Shown in pieces: positions 25,279-35,284 of a stretch of 64,000 bases of DNA. The DNA lies in contig JBGCGJ010000009.1 of assembly GCA_045110675.1 (NCBI GenBank), positions 1 to 64,000 on the forward strand, read 5' to 3'. The position numbers and the translations under genes were made by a program. Under the pieces are notes generated by a model, which searched no databases, was not told the DNA's origin, and saw only the letters and a list, made by a program, of their open reading frames with translations. Each line of letters begins with the position of its first letter. Position 1 is the stretch's first letter. The DNA is from JBALVT01 sp045110675. Its GTDB lineage: Bacteria > Pseudomonadota > Gammaproteobacteria > Pseudomonadales > Halieaceae.

Positions 25279-26955
25279 TTAATTGTCTTCCATCTTCGCT
25301 TTGATCAGGTCACCGATAGTGCCCGGAGATGCCGAGGCAACTTCCTTCTCCTTCAGAGACTGCACAGCTTCCTTCTCATCATCAAAGTCTTTCGCTTTGA
25401 TAGACAGCGCCAGACCACGATTCTTGCGATCGACCGAGATAATCTTGGCCTCTACAGAATCTCCCACTTTGAAGGAGCTGCGAGCATCTTCCACTTTCTC
25501 GCGGCTGATATCAGAGGACTTCAATATGCCCTCTACTTCTTCAGCTAACTTGATAGTGACAGACTTAGCATCTACCTCGGTTACTTCACCGGTTACAATC
25601 GCGCCGCGATCGTTTTCAGCAACGTAGTTTGAGAATGGATCGTCTTCCAACTGCTTCACGCCCAAAGAAATTCGCTCACGCTCGGGATCGATTGACAGGA
25701 TAACTGTCTCGATCTCATCGCCTTTCTTGTAGTTGCGAACCGCTTCTTCGTCTGTTTCGTTCCAGCTAATGTCAGACAAGTGCACCAGACCGTCGATGTT
25801 GCCTTCGAGCCCGATGAAGATACCGAAATCTGTAATAGATTTGATATTGCCTGAAATCTTGTCGCCTTTAGCGTACTGACCAGCAAATGCATCCCAAGGA
25901 TTCTGCTGGCACTGCTTGATACCCAGCGAAATACGACGACGTTCTTCGTCAATATCCAAAACCATCACTTCTACTTCGTCGCCCAGCTGGACAATCTTGG
26001 AAGGATGAACGTTCTTGTTCGTCCAATCCATCTCAGATACGTGTACCAGACCTTCAACACCTTCTTCCAACTCAGCAAAACAGCCGTAATCGGTAAGGTT
26101 CGTGATGCGCGCTTTAACGCGAGTGTTCTCTGGATAACGGCCTTTGATTTCAACCCAGGGATCTTCACCCAGCTGCTTAAGACCCAGTGAAACGCGGTTG
26201 CGCTCACGATCAAACTTGAGGATCTTGACATCAATTTCCTGGCCGACTTCTACTATCTCTGAAGGATGCTTGATACGTTTCCAGGCCATGTCAGTGATAT
26301 GCAGCAAGCCGTCAACACCACCTAAGTCTACGAAAGAACCGTAGTCAGTCAGGTTCTTAACGATGCCCTTAACAGACATACCCTCTTGCAGAGTTTCGAG
26401 CAGCGCGTCGCGCTCTACGCTGTTGCTAGCTTCCATAACGGCACGACGTGATACCACCACGTTGTTTCGCTTTTGATCCAACTTGATAACTTTGAATTCG
26501 AGTTCCTTGCCTTCCAGGTGGATGGTTTCGCGCACAGGGCGAACATCGACCAGAGAACCGGGCAGGAATGCGCGGATAGTATTGATATCAACGGTAAAGC
26601 CACCTTTGACCTTGCCATTGATAATACCGGTAACCACTGCATCTTCTTCGTGTGCCGCTTCGAGTTCTTTCCAGGACTCGGCGCGCTTGGCTTTTTCACG
26701 TGACAACTTGGTGGCACCAAATCCATCCTCGACAGATTCCAGCGCGACCTGAACTTCGTCACCAATGACCAGAGCACATTCACCCGCAGCATCGAGAAAC
26801 TCAACACGGGGGATAACACCTTCAGATTTCAGACCGGCGTGAACAGTAACCCATTCACTATCGATGTCGATAACAACTCCGGTCACGATTGAACCGGGAA
26901 CCATATCGACTGTTTTCAAGCTTTCTTCAAATAACTCAGCGAAACTTTCGCTCAT
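25279..26955 (-). CDS. rpsA: 30S ribosomal protein S1
   Basis: Six-S1-domain RNA-binding protein of 558 residues that lets the 30S subunit capture structured mRNA. Repeated motifs such as 'VKGIVKNLTDYGSFVDLGG', 'VKARITNLTDYGCFAEL' and 'ISGNIKSITDFGIFIGLEG' mark the domains. ATG 26955 gives 'MSESFAELFEESL', the conserved start and usual length; an ATG at 26988 would add 11 residues. It follows cmk, as in most gammaproteobacteria. S1 normally autoregulates through its leader; the 159-nt leader (26956-27114) is available for that, but I see no clear structure. Confidence 0.97.
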   Translation of the reverse strand: MSESFAELFEESLKTVDMVPGSIVTGVVIDIDSEWVTVHAGLKSEGVIPRVEFLDAAGECALVIGDEVQVALESVEDGFGATKLSREKAKRAESWKELEAAHEEDAVVTGIINGKVKGGFTVDINTIRAFLPGSLVDVRPVRETIHLEGKELEFKVIKLDQKRNNVVVSRRAVMEASNSVERDALLETLQEGMSVKGIVKNLTDYGSFVDLGGVDGLLHITDMAWKRIKHPSEIVEVGQEIDVKILKFDRERNRVSLGLKQLGEDPWVEIKGRYPENTRVKARITNLTDYGCFAELEEGVEGLVHVSEMDWTNKNVHPSKIVQLGDEVEVMVLDIDEERRRISLGIKQCQQNPWDAFAGQYAKGDKISGNIKSITDFGIFIGLEGNIDGLVHLSDISWNETDEEAVRNYKKGDEIETVILSIDPERERISLGVKQLEDDPFSNYVAENDRGAIVTGEVTEVDAKSVTIKLAEEVEGILKSSDISREKVEDARSSFKVGDSVEAKIISVDRKNRGLALSIKAKDFDDEKEAVQSLKEKEVASASPGTIGDLIKAKMEDN

Positions 26956-27114
26956 TACAAATACCCATTCTAAAAATGATGCCAGCAAACATTCTGCTGT
27001 TGCCGCGTCTCCAGCCGACCCGGGTCATCCCAAATTAACTGCTAGCCATACCCTGACTGGAATCAGTGTGACTAACAGCACTTTTTCTTACACGTTTTAA
27101 GGGTTTTAGTGCAT

Positions 27115-27801
27115 TTAGTTGCACTTTAGCCCCTTTTCAACCACCTTTAGCATAACCTGATCAAATACAACTTCGATCGATTTACCCGTACTATCGACGA
27201 CGATGGCGTCCTCTGCGGGTATCAATGGAGAGGCTGCGCGGCTTGTATCACGTGCATCCCTCTCCTGGATATCCTCCAGAAGGCGCGGGAGACTAACACT
27301 TTCCCCTTTTGCAATCAACTGAGCATAGCGCCGCTGGGCGCGTTCTTCGGCGCTGGCGGTGAGGAAAAACTTAAGTGGTGCATCGGGGAAAACCACGGTT
27401 CCCATATCGCGACCGTCTGCAACCAATCCTGGGGGCTGTGCAAATTCTCGCTGGCGATCGAGTAACGCCAGACGAACCTCTGGAATCGAGGCGACGGTGG
27501 AAGCGCCCCGCCCCCCTTCCTCCGTGCGGATCGCGCGGCTGACATCCTCACCTTTATAAGCCACCATCACCTCACCACTGGCGGCAATCACAAATGAGAC
27601 ATCGAGATTTCTTGTCAGCTCAGCCACGGCGGCGTGATCATTCCAGCTAACACCTTCTATCAGGCAAGCCTGCCCTATTACCCGGTATAGCGCACCGCTA
27701 TCCAGGAAATGCCATCCAAGCGCATCAGCAAGTAGATGACTAATGGTTCCCTTACCTGCTCCACTTGGGCCATCAACCGTGATTACCTGGGCTTGGCTCA
27801 C
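27115..27801 (-). CDS. cmk: Cytidylate kinase
   Basis: 228-residue kinase that phosphorylates CMP and dCMP using ATP. The P-loop 'GPSGAGKGTISHLLA' (10-24), 'LDSGALYR', the CMP-binding 'DGRDMGTVVFP' and the lid region 'RDARDTSRAASPL' are all present. It begins three bases after aroA ends, so the two are co-transcribed, and rpsA follows. Confidence 0.96.
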   Translation of the reverse strand: MSQAQVITVDGPSGAGKGTISHLLADALGWHFLDSGALYRVIGQACLIEGVSWNDHAAVAELTRNLDVSFVIAASGEVMVAYKGEDVSRAIRTEEGGRGASTVASIPEVRLALLDRQREFAQPPGLVADGRDMGTVVFPDAPLKFFLTASAEERAQRRYAQLIAKGESVSLPRLLEDIQERDARDTSRAASPLIPAEDAIVVDSTGKSIEVVFDQVMLKVVEKGLKCN

Positions 27802-27804
27802 CGA

Positions 27805-29109
27805 CTAATCTACCAGCGCTGAGATTTGCAGCCCAAGCCCTCGTGCCAGGGCATCAAAACCGGGAAACGACGTGCCGACATGGTCGCAGTCCAAGACCTG
27901 AATTTCCCGCTCGGAACGCAGGGCGGCTATCGAAAATGCCATTGCGATTCGATGATCGTGAAAAGTGCGAATATCACCGCCACCCATCACACCACCTTCA
28001 ATAACAATTCCGTCTTCGAGAACCTCATTAACGACACCCAGCGTTGTCAGCCCCTCCGCCATCGCAGCAATTCTGTCACTCTCTTTGACGCGCAATTCCT
28101 TGGCACCGCGTAATACAGTGCGCCCATGAGCACATGCGGCGGCAATAAAAAGCGCGGGGAATTCATCGATGGCCAGAGGAACCTGATCCTGAGGAATTTC
28201 GATACCCTTGAGGGGGGCGTAGCGAACCCGAATATCGGCGACAGGCTCACCGCCAATCTCTCGCTCATTTTTTAGTTCGATATTAGCGCCCATTAAAGTG
28301 AGTATGTTTAGTACGCCCGTACGGGTCGGATTAATGCCCACATGCGTCAGCAGCAAGTCAGAGCCCGGCGCTATGCTCGCCGCAACCAGAAAAAACGCTG
28401 CGGAGGAAATATCCGAGGGGACGTCGATCTCCATCGCTGTAAGCTGACCTCCGCCTTGCAAACTTATGACACCCCCGTCGTTTTCAACCTCATAGCCAAA
28501 CCCGCGCAGCATGCGCTCTGTGTGGTCCCGAGTGGGGGCAGGTTCGGTGACCGAGGTTTTTCCCTGTGCATAGAGGCCTGCTAGCAATACGCAGGATTTT
28601 ACTTGGGCGCTGGCCATCGGCAAGTCGTAATGAATACTGTTCAGAGTTTTACCGCCAGACACCGACAGAGGAGGACGCCCTCCATCTTCACTGGATAGCA
28701 CTGCGCCCATTGTCGCCAAGGGGTCCATGACTCTCCCCATAGGACGCCCGCGCAAAGACTCGTCTCCGGTCAATACACAATCGAAGGACTGCCCGGCCAT
28801 TAAGCCGGCGAGCAATCTGATACTCGTTCCGGCATTACCGAGATCAAGCACACCTGCCGGCGCACTGAGCCCCCTCAAACCAACACCATGCACGGTGACT
28901 TCTCCCTGATTGGGTCCTTCAATACTCACGCCCATTGCGCGAAAAGCCGCTACGGTGGCGAGAGCGTCCTCACCTTCCAAAAACCCAGTAATTCGCGTCG
29001 TACCCTGAGCCAGCGCCCCCAACATAATGGCGCGATGGGAAATAGACTTGTCGCCTGGAACACGAGCATCCCCAGTGATGGAGCCGCCCGGCATTACGGT
29101 AAATTTCAT
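27805..29109 (-). CDS. aroA: 3-phosphoshikimate 1-carboxyvinyltransferase (EPSP synthase)
   Basis: 434-residue enzyme of the shikimate pathway that adds enolpyruvate to shikimate 3-phosphate. Key motifs are 'GDKSISHRA' (substrate Lys/Ser/Arg), 'LGNAGTSIRLL', 'PTRDHTERML' and 'RVKESDRIAAMA'. 'GNAGT' with Ala is a class I or class II-like reading of the glycine loop and needs alignment to classify. In Pseudomonas aroA is fused to tyrA; here the two are separate genes with a 10-nt gap. Confidence 0.96.
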   Translation of the reverse strand: MKFTVMPGGSITGDARVPGDKSISHRAIMLGALAQGTTRITGFLEGEDALATVAAFRAMGVSIEGPNQGEVTVHGVGLRGLSAPAGVLDLGNAGTSIRLLAGLMAGQSFDCVLTGDESLRGRPMGRVMDPLATMGAVLSSEDGGRPPLSVSGGKTLNSIHYDLPMASAQVKSCVLLAGLYAQGKTSVTEPAPTRDHTERMLRGFGYEVENDGGVISLQGGGQLTAMEIDVPSDISSAAFFLVAASIAPGSDLLLTHVGINPTRTGVLNILTLMGANIELKNEREIGGEPVADIRVRYAPLKGIEIPQDQVPLAIDEFPALFIAAACAHGRTVLRGAKELRVKESDRIAAMAEGLTTLGVVNEVLEDGIVIEGGVMGGGDIRTFHDHRIAMAFSIAALRSEREIQVLDCDHVGTSFPGFDALARGLGLQISALVD

Positions 29110-29119
29110 AATTCAATTC

Positions 29120-30025
29120 TCAGGAAGATGATTCACTGCGGTTTGCGAGCATATCGGCAAATTCGTCGCGTGCCGCTTTAGCGCGGGTAAAGGTTTCTAA
29201 CAACTGCTCTGAGTGACCCTGCGCAACATCCTCGCGCAATTGGCCCAACTTATCACTGAACAAATCGATAGCATCGAGCAGCGCATCTCTATTGGCCAAC
29301 GCTATGTCCTTCCACATAAGCGGGTCACTGGAGGCGATACGAGTAAAATCTCTAAAACCGCCCGCAGCAAACCGAAAAATTTCTTGGGTCTGCTCACTCT
29401 GAGCCAAGGCATCAACCAGCGCGTAAGCCAGAACATGCGGTAAGTGACTGGTAGCCGCCAACACCGCGTCGTGATGATCAACACTCATATCAACCACATC
29501 GGCACCGGTGCTTTGCCACATTTGCCGAACCAATTCTACCGCGGCAGCGTCATTGTTTTTCTCGGGCGTCAAAATAACTCGATGATTGACGAACAGGTTT
29601 TCATCGGAAGAGCCGACTCCGCTTCGCTCGGAGCCTGCGATGGGGTGAGCCAACACCAGATTGGCGGGCATCGCCCCACAAACCGATTCCGCTGTTCGCA
29701 GTAAATTACCTTTGACACTCGCCACATCCGTAACAATCGGCGCATCGTCTCGCCCCGCAAGTCGGGGTAATATTTCTTCCAGCAGCGTAGAGGCAACCAG
29801 AGTCGGTGTGGCAATCACCAATATGTCGGCAAGCTCGATCGCCTCATCAATATCCAGGGTGTATTCGTCAATCACGCCCATTGCGACACCCTGCTCAAGC
29901 GAAGGCAGGCGGTGGCCAAAGCCAATAAAACGCTGACTGAAGCCACTTTTTCGCAATGCCCGGGCGAGCGAACCTCCAATCAGACCCAGTCCGACGATAA
30001 CGACATTGGCAGCGACGTAATTCAT
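29120..30025 (-). CDS. tyrA: Prephenate/arogenate dehydrogenase
   Basis: 301-residue NAD-dependent enzyme for tyrosine synthesis. It has the nucleotide motif 'GLGLIGGSLARAL' at the N-terminus, the substrate histidine in 'LAHPIAGSERSG', and 'VDHHDAVLAATSHLPHVLAYAL'. There is no chorismate mutase domain and no ACT domain. It is 28 nt after pheA and 10 nt before aroA, an intact aromatic-amino-acid operon. The hisC2 gene that Pseudomonas has between pheA and tyrA is absent. Confidence 0.94.
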   Translation of the reverse strand: MNYVAANVVIVGLGLIGGSLARALRKSGFSQRFIGFGHRLPSLEQGVAMGVIDEYTLDIDEAIELADILVIATPTLVASTLLEEILPRLAGRDDAPIVTDVASVKGNLLRTAESVCGAMPANLVLAHPIAGSERSGVGSSDENLFVNHRVILTPEKNNDAAAVELVRQMWQSTGADVVDMSVDHHDAVLAATSHLPHVLAYALVDALAQSEQTQEIFRFAAGGFRDFTRIASSDPLMWKDIALANRDALLDAIDLFSDKLGQLREDVAQGHSEQLLETFTRAKAARDEFADMLANRSESSS

Positions 30026-30053
30026 TGGGTGTGCACGAATAAATTCATCCGCA

Positions 30054-31175
30054 CTAAGACAAAACTTCGCGAGGGTAGGACCCCAGAAGCTTCATCAAGA
30101 TAGACTGTTCTTCAAGGTCAGCCACGATAGCGGCAATTTTTTCATCCTGAAGGTGACCTTCAAATTCAATGAAAAACACGTAGGCCCACTTTTCGGTTCT
30201 GGAAGGTCGGGTGTCGATCCGCGTGAGACTGATACCTTCTCGCCGAAAGGGGTCGAGCAAGGTAAATAAAGCACCTGGCTTATTGCGACTCGAAACAATA
30301 ATTGAAGTTTTATCCTTGCCACTGGGCGGCACTTCCTCACGCCCAATGATTAAGAATCGCGTCGTATTGTCTGCAAAATCTTCTATGTGCTCAGCCAGTT
30401 TGGTCAGATCGTAAAGCTCTGCCGCCATATTGCCGGCAACAGCAGCGGTACCCGGTTCTTCAGACGCCAGGCGCGCTGCCTCTCCATTACTGCTAACCGC
30501 TACTTTTTCAACGTGGGGCCAATGCTTATCCAGCCAGTTCCGACACTGCGCAAGCGCCTGCTGGTGAGCACATATACGCACAATATTTTGATCAGTGGTA
30601 CCGCGCCCAGCCAACAAATGGTGGCCGATACGCATCTCCACCTCACCGGAGATCTTCAGTGGAGAGTCCATAAAATTATCCAGGGTGTGGCTCACCATAC
30701 CCTCGGTGGAGTTTTCCACCGGCACAACGCCGTAGTTACACTGACCTGACTCAACCTGGCTGAAAACGGCGTCAATGGTCATCTGAGGCATGCACACCGC
30801 CGCATGGCCGAAATGTTTGAGAGCTGCCGCCTGGGTGAACGTACCCTCCGGCCCAAGATAGGCAATTTGCATCGGTTTTTCGAGGGCGAGGCACGCCGAC
30901 ATCACTTCGCGAAAAATATGGGCCACGGTTTCATCGGCGAGCGGCCCGGGATTGCGAGCCATAATGCCTCTGAGCACTTGCGCTTCCCGTTCAGGACGGT
31001 AAAACACGGGCTCAGCATCGGATTCACCCCGCTCTCTGGCCTCCTGAACCTCCGCCATTTTAATATCTGCGACGCGCTGAGCACAGGTCGCTCTGCGATT
31101 GATCAGCGCATGTATCTCCTGATCTATCGCATCAATATCTGCTCGGACTTGATCCAGGTTTCTCGTATCGACCAT
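30054..31175 (-). CDS. pheA: Bifunctional chorismate mutase / prephenate dehydratase (P-protein)
   Basis: 373-residue enzyme making phenylpyruvate from chorismate. An AroQ mutase domain (about 1-95, 'LDQVRADIDAIDQEIHALIN') leads into a prephenate dehydratase domain ('AYLGPEGTFTQAAALKHFG', 'TTRFLIIG') and a C-terminal ACT domain ('SRNKPGALFTLL', 'PSRTEKWAYVFF'). ATG 31175 is chosen because AGGG lies five bases before it; GTG 31181 is two codons upstream. The 'ESRP'-like phenylalanine-binding segment reads 'DTRPSRTEKW'. It follows serC by 18 nt. Confidence 0.95.
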   Translation of the reverse strand: MVDTRNLDQVRADIDAIDQEIHALINRRATCAQRVADIKMAEVQEARERGESDAEPVFYRPEREAQVLRGIMARNPGPLADETVAHIFREVMSACLALEKPMQIAYLGPEGTFTQAAALKHFGHAAVCMPQMTIDAVFSQVESGQCNYGVVPVENSTEGMVSHTLDNFMDSPLKISGEVEMRIGHHLLAGRGTTDQNIVRICAHQQALAQCRNWLDKHWPHVEKVAVSSNGEAARLASEEPGTAAVAGNMAAELYDLTKLAEHIEDFADNTTRFLIIGREEVPPSGKDKTSIIVSSRNKPGALFTLLDPFRREGISLTRIDTRPSRTEKWAYVFFIEFEGHLQDEKIAAIVADLEEQSILMKLLGSYPREVLS

Positions 31176-31193
31176 GACCACCCTACTCGGTGC

Positions 31194-32273
31194 TTATCCG
31201 TATTTGGTTTCGAAATCTTGCATAAAGTTGATCAACGCATCAACCGCCGACTCACTCACTGCATTATAAAGACTGGCGCGCATACCGCCGACCGACCGGT
31301 GACCCTTAAGATTGAGAAGCCCCGCTGATTCCGATTCGGCCAGAAAGGTCTTGTCGAGCTCCGAGTCCGCCAATGTAAAAGGGATGTTCATCAACGATCG
31401 ACTCGCAAGCTCTACCGGGTTGGCATAGAACGCACTTCCATCAATGGCGTCATACAGTTTTTTCGCCTTGCGACGATTGACGACTTCAATCGCCTGCAAC
31501 CCGCCCTGATCATTCAACCAGTCGAAAACGAGCGCCGCCAAATACAATGCAAAAGTCGGCGGCGTGTTGTACATCGATTCATTGTCAGCCGCCACCTGCC
31601 AATTGAGCATCGCGGGACAAACCGCGGAAGCGTTGCCTAAAAGGTCGCGGCGCACAATGGCCAAAGTCAGGCCAGCAGGGCCAATATTTTTCTGGGCGCC
31701 GGCGTAAATCATGCCGAAGTCAGACACCTCTATTGGTCGAGATAATATCGTTGAAGACATATCCGCCACCAGGGGGACGTCGGCTTCGGGCGTCCATAAA
31801 AACTCCACTCCACCGATGGTCTCATTAGGTGTGTAGTGCAAATAGGCGGCGTTACTGTCGAGCTGCCAAGAATCAAAGGCGGGAATCGTAGAGAAATTAG
31901 TGTCCTCGGAGGACGCCACAACGTTCACAGCCCCATATCGCTTTGCTTCTGCGATCGCCTTTTTTGACCATTGACCGGTATTAACGTAGTCCGCAGAAGA
32001 CTTTTCCCCAAGCAGATTTAGCGGGACCGCCGAAAATTGAGTACTGGCGCCACCTTGCAGAAACAAAACAGCGTAGTCCTCCGAAATACCTAACAAATCA
32101 CGCAGAGTTTGCTCGGCGTGCTGGGCCACACCAACCACTTCAGGACTGCGGTGACTCATCTCCATTAGAGACAAACCGGTGTCGTGCCAATTGAGCATAT
32201 CGTCTCGAGCTGTCTCCAGAACTGCCTCGGGTAAGGCAGCGGGTCCAGCGCAAAAATTGTAACTACGAGTCAT
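31194..32273 (-). CDS. serC: Phosphoserine aminotransferase
   Basis: 359-residue PLP enzyme of serine (and pyridoxal phosphate) synthesis. The opening 'YNFCAGPAALPEAVL', the schiff-base lysine in 'AGAQKNIGPAGLTL', and the C-terminal 'RSVGGMRASLYNA' are family hallmarks. I use ATG 32273, where AGGA lies about nine bases upstream and the standard N-terminus begins; a longer reading to 32342 would overlap gyrA. It lies 37 nt after gyrA. Confidence 0.96.
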   Translation of the reverse strand: MTRSYNFCAGPAALPEAVLETARDDMLNWHDTGLSLMEMSHRSPEVVGVAQHAEQTLRDLLGISEDYAVLFLQGGASTQFSAVPLNLLGEKSSADYVNTGQWSKKAIAEAKRYGAVNVVASSEDTNFSTIPAFDSWQLDSNAAYLHYTPNETIGGVEFLWTPEADVPLVADMSSTILSRPIEVSDFGMIYAGAQKNIGPAGLTLAIVRRDLLGNASAVCPAMLNWQVAADNESMYNTPPTFALYLAALVFDWLNDQGGLQAIEVVNRRKAKKLYDAIDGSAFYANPVELASRSLMNIPFTLADSELDKTFLAESESAGLLNLKGHRSVGGMRASLYNAVSESAVDALINFMQDFETKYG

Positions 32274-32310
32274 GTAACTTGTCCTAAAAACGGTTCGGGT
32301 GATATGTGGT

Positions 32311-34974
32311 TTATTCGGGCTCGTCGACGTCTGTGTCGCCATCGACTAAATTGCTCTCGTCAACCTCGGGCGCTACCGAATCGGCGGGAGGGGTTTCCGA
32401 GGAAGCCTCAACCGCGGCTTCGTCACCTTCGAAAACGACCTCAGGATCGGGCTCGTCAATTCGCTCAACCCCTACCAGAACCTCACCCTCTTTAGTGCGG
32501 ATCACGCGGACGCCTTGGGTATTTCGGCCCAACTGAGAGATCTCGTCAGCGCGGGTTCTCACCAAGGTGCCCTGATTGGAAATCAGCATTAGCTCATCGC
32601 CTTCAAACACCTGCACAGCACCCACAAGATCACCATTTCTGGCGCTGGTAGACATGGCAATCAAACCTTTGTTGCCGCGACCTTTCGTTGGAAATTCGGT
32701 TACCGCTGTACGCTTGCCATATCCATTGGAGCTGGCAGTAAGCACATTGCCTCCCTCCTGAGGAACAATCAATGAGATCATGCGATGGCCATCACCGAGA
32801 CGAATCCCGCGCACTCCGCGGGCTGTACGGCCCATGGCGCGTACATCATCTTCTTTAAATCGAACCACTTTGCCTTCGGTGCTGAACAACATCACATCAC
32901 AATCGCCTGTGGTTATCGCGGTGCCGACAAGCACATCACCTTCATCCAACTCCAGGGCACGCAAACCAACGCTGCGCTGTCTGGCAAAATTCGTCAACGC
33001 GGTTTTCTTAACCGTGCCGTTTTCAGTCGCCATAAAGATAAAGTGCCCTTCGGTGTATTCTTCAACCGGCAAAATTGAAGTGACACGCTCATCTTTGTCC
33101 AAAGGCAATAAGTTAACCATTGGCCGACCTCGGGCGTTTCTGCTTGCCAGCGGAATGTGGAAAACCTTAAGCCAGTACACTTTGCCGACGTTGGTAAAAC
33201 ACAATATCGTAGCGTGAGTGCTCGCGATAAGAAGATGCTCAACAAAATCTTCATCTTTTACCGCGGTGGCTGAGCGACCTGTACCACCTCGGCGCTGGGC
33301 CTGATAGTCCGAAAGTGCTTGGGTTTTGGCATAGCCGCCGTGAGAAATTGTGACAACGCGATCTTCTTCAGTGATCAGGTCTTCCACCGTAAGATCATGC
33401 TGAGAGGCGCTAATTTCTGTTCTGCGTTCATCACCGTAGTTCGCCACGATTTCACGAAGCTCATCTCGAATAACCTGCTTCAAGCGCTCAGGATCACCCA
33501 AAATCTCAAGATAATCGGCAATTTCCAGCAATCTTTCCTGATACTCGTGAATGAGTTTCTCATGCTCCAAACCGGTAAGGCGATGCAAACGCAAATCGAG
33601 AATCGCCTGGGCCTGAGCGGGCGAGAGATAATACTGTCCGTCTCTAAGGCCGTAGTGCGGGTCCAGTTCCTCCGGCCGCGAAGCATCGCTGCCGGCGCGT
33701 TCCAACATGCCGGTGACTTCACCCGGGTGCCAGGCTTGTGCCAGCAGTTTCTCTCGCGCTTCAGCGGAACTGGGCGACGCTTTGATCAGCGCAATAATTG
33801 GGTCGATATTCGCCAGGGCAATGGCTAAACCTTCCAATATGTGCCCTCTCTCCCGCGCTTTTCTGAGCAGGTAAACGGTACGCCGGGTAACCACCTCTCT
33901 TCGATGGCGGATGAACGCCTGAATAATCTCTTTCAGATTGAGTATCTTTGGCTGCCCATCAACCAGCGCCACCATGTTGATACCGAATACCGACTGCAGT
34001 TGCGTCTGCGAGTAGAGATTGTTAAGGACGACATCGCCCAATTCTCCGCGGCGCAATTCAATGACAATACGCAAGCCATCCTTGTCCGATTCGTCTCGCA
34101 GCTCTGTAATACCTTCAATTTTCTTTTCTTTCACGAGTTCTGCGATGCGCTCTATCAGCCTGGCTTTATTCAGCTGATAGGGGATCTCGTGGACAATAAT
34201 CGTGTCCTTACCTTTCTTCTCATCGGTGATAACTTCAGCTTTGGCGCGCACGTAGATGCGACCACGACCGGTACGATAGGCCTGGATAATGCCCGCACGA
34301 CCATTGATCATGGCCCCCGTGGGAAAATCAGGACCGGGAATATGCTCCATCAGCTCATCGACGGTGATCTCCGGATTATCGATAGTTGCCAAGCAACCGC
34401 TAACCACCTCGGTAAGATTGTGGGGAGGGATGTTAGTCGCCATACCCACGGCAATACCGGAGGAACCATTGATCAATAAATTGGGCACGCGGGTTGGCAT
34501 GACCACTGGAATCTGTTCAGTACCGTCGTAGTTGTCGACGAAGTCGACCGTCTCTTTATCGAGATCCGCCAATATATCGTGGGCAATTTTGCGCATGCGA
34601 ATTTCGGTGTAACGCATGGCTGCGGCCGAGTCACCGTCTACGGAACCAAAGTTGCCCTGACCATCGACAAGCATATAGCGCAGTGAAAAAGGTTGAGCCA
34701 TCCGGACAATAGCTTCATAGACTGCAGAGTCGCCGTGGGGGTGATATTTACCGATGACATCACCGACCACTCGCGCAGACTTCTTGTAAGCTTTGTTCCA
34801 GTCATTGTTGAGTTCGTTCATGGCGAACAAAATACGCCTATGCACCGGCTTCAAGCCGTCGCGTACATCCGGCAAAGCGCGCCCTACGATCACGCTCATT
34901 GCGTAGTCCAGGTAGGATTGTTTTAGCTCATCTTCAATGTTGACCGGGACAATTTCTTTGGCTATTTCACCCAT
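32311..34974 (-). CDS. gyrA: DNA gyrase subunit A
   Basis: 887-residue type II topoisomerase subunit. Numbering equals that of E. coli through the breakage domain: active-site Tyr122 in 'MRYTE' and the quinolone region 'HPHGDSAVYE' with Ser83 and Glu87 (E. coli has Asp87). The C-terminal pinwheel carries the GyrA-box 'QRRGGTG'. The last about 45 residues are a highly acidic tail (EPDPEVVFEGDE...), of the kind that tunes supercoiling. A promoter is visible 110-150 nt upstream. Confidence 0.97.
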   Translation of the reverse strand: MGEIAKEIVPVNIEDELKQSYLDYAMSVIVGRALPDVRDGLKPVHRRILFAMNELNNDWNKAYKKSARVVGDVIGKYHPHGDSAVYEAIVRMAQPFSLRYMLVDGQGNFGSVDGDSAAAMRYTEIRMRKIAHDILADLDKETVDFVDNYDGTEQIPVVMPTRVPNLLINGSSGIAVGMATNIPPHNLTEVVSGCLATIDNPEITVDELMEHIPGPDFPTGAMINGRAGIIQAYRTGRGRIYVRAKAEVITDEKKGKDTIIVHEIPYQLNKARLIERIAELVKEKKIEGITELRDESDKDGLRIVIELRRGELGDVVLNNLYSQTQLQSVFGINMVALVDGQPKILNLKEIIQAFIRHRREVVTRRTVYLLRKARERGHILEGLAIALANIDPIIALIKASPSSAEAREKLLAQAWHPGEVTGMLERAGSDASRPEELDPHYGLRDGQYYLSPAQAQAILDLRLHRLTGLEHEKLIHEYQERLLEIADYLEILGDPERLKQVIRDELREIVANYGDERRTEISASQHDLTVEDLITEEDRVVTISHGGYAKTQALSDYQAQRRGGTGRSATAVKDEDFVEHLLIASTHATILCFTNVGKVYWLKVFHIPLASRNARGRPMVNLLPLDKDERVTSILPVEEYTEGHFIFMATENGTVKKTALTNFARQRSVGLRALELDEGDVLVGTAITTGDCDVMLFSTEGKVVRFKEDDVRAMGRTARGVRGIRLGDGHRMISLIVPQEGGNVLTASSNGYGKRTAVTEFPTKGRGNKGLIAMSTSARNGDLVGAVQVFEGDELMLISNQGTLVRTRADEISQLGRNTQGVRVIRTKEGEVLVGVERIDEPDPEVVFEGDEAAVEASSETPPADSVAPEVDESNLVDGDTDVDEPE

Positions 34975-35284
34975 GTACTACGGTTTCCTTGACTTGCGGA
35001 GATGGGGCATTATTTTGCTCTTGCGGCCCCGATGCGAAGAGTGCTCGGTAGCTCGCTTAGCAATGCCCGGCACCCCTTGGATTTAACCAGTCTATTATAC
35101 GGATTTCGCGACCCAATCGCTATGTTTTTGCCGATTTTCGACGACAATTGTGACCGGTCTAGGCGTCGAATACTGTTTTGCGGTTATACTGCGCCGCTAG
35201 CGACAAAATCGCTGTCGAGACAGGCATTTTCAAAGGTTGCATTGAGTCGCTTTATTGGCATTTTGGCAAGGGATAGTAGATAGC
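34975..35284. promoter_or_regulatory. 310-nt divergent intergenic region with gyrA promoter
   Basis: The gap between the divergent gyrA and mtaD starts holds a minus-strand promoter: -35 TAGCGA (35122 to 35117), 17 nt, -10 TATAAT (35099 to 35094), giving a leader of about 110 nt for gyrA. On the plus strand TATACT (35185-35190) could be a -10 for mtaD, but no good -35 is seen. An 8-bp palindrome GACCGGTC lies at 35152-35159. No gene is visible in the gap. Confidence 0.5.

Noticed and set aside
33841..34479. A 212-codon open frame on the plus strand inside gyrA
   Set aside because: It is antisense to gyrA and shows no domain; open shadow frames are common opposite highly conserved genes.
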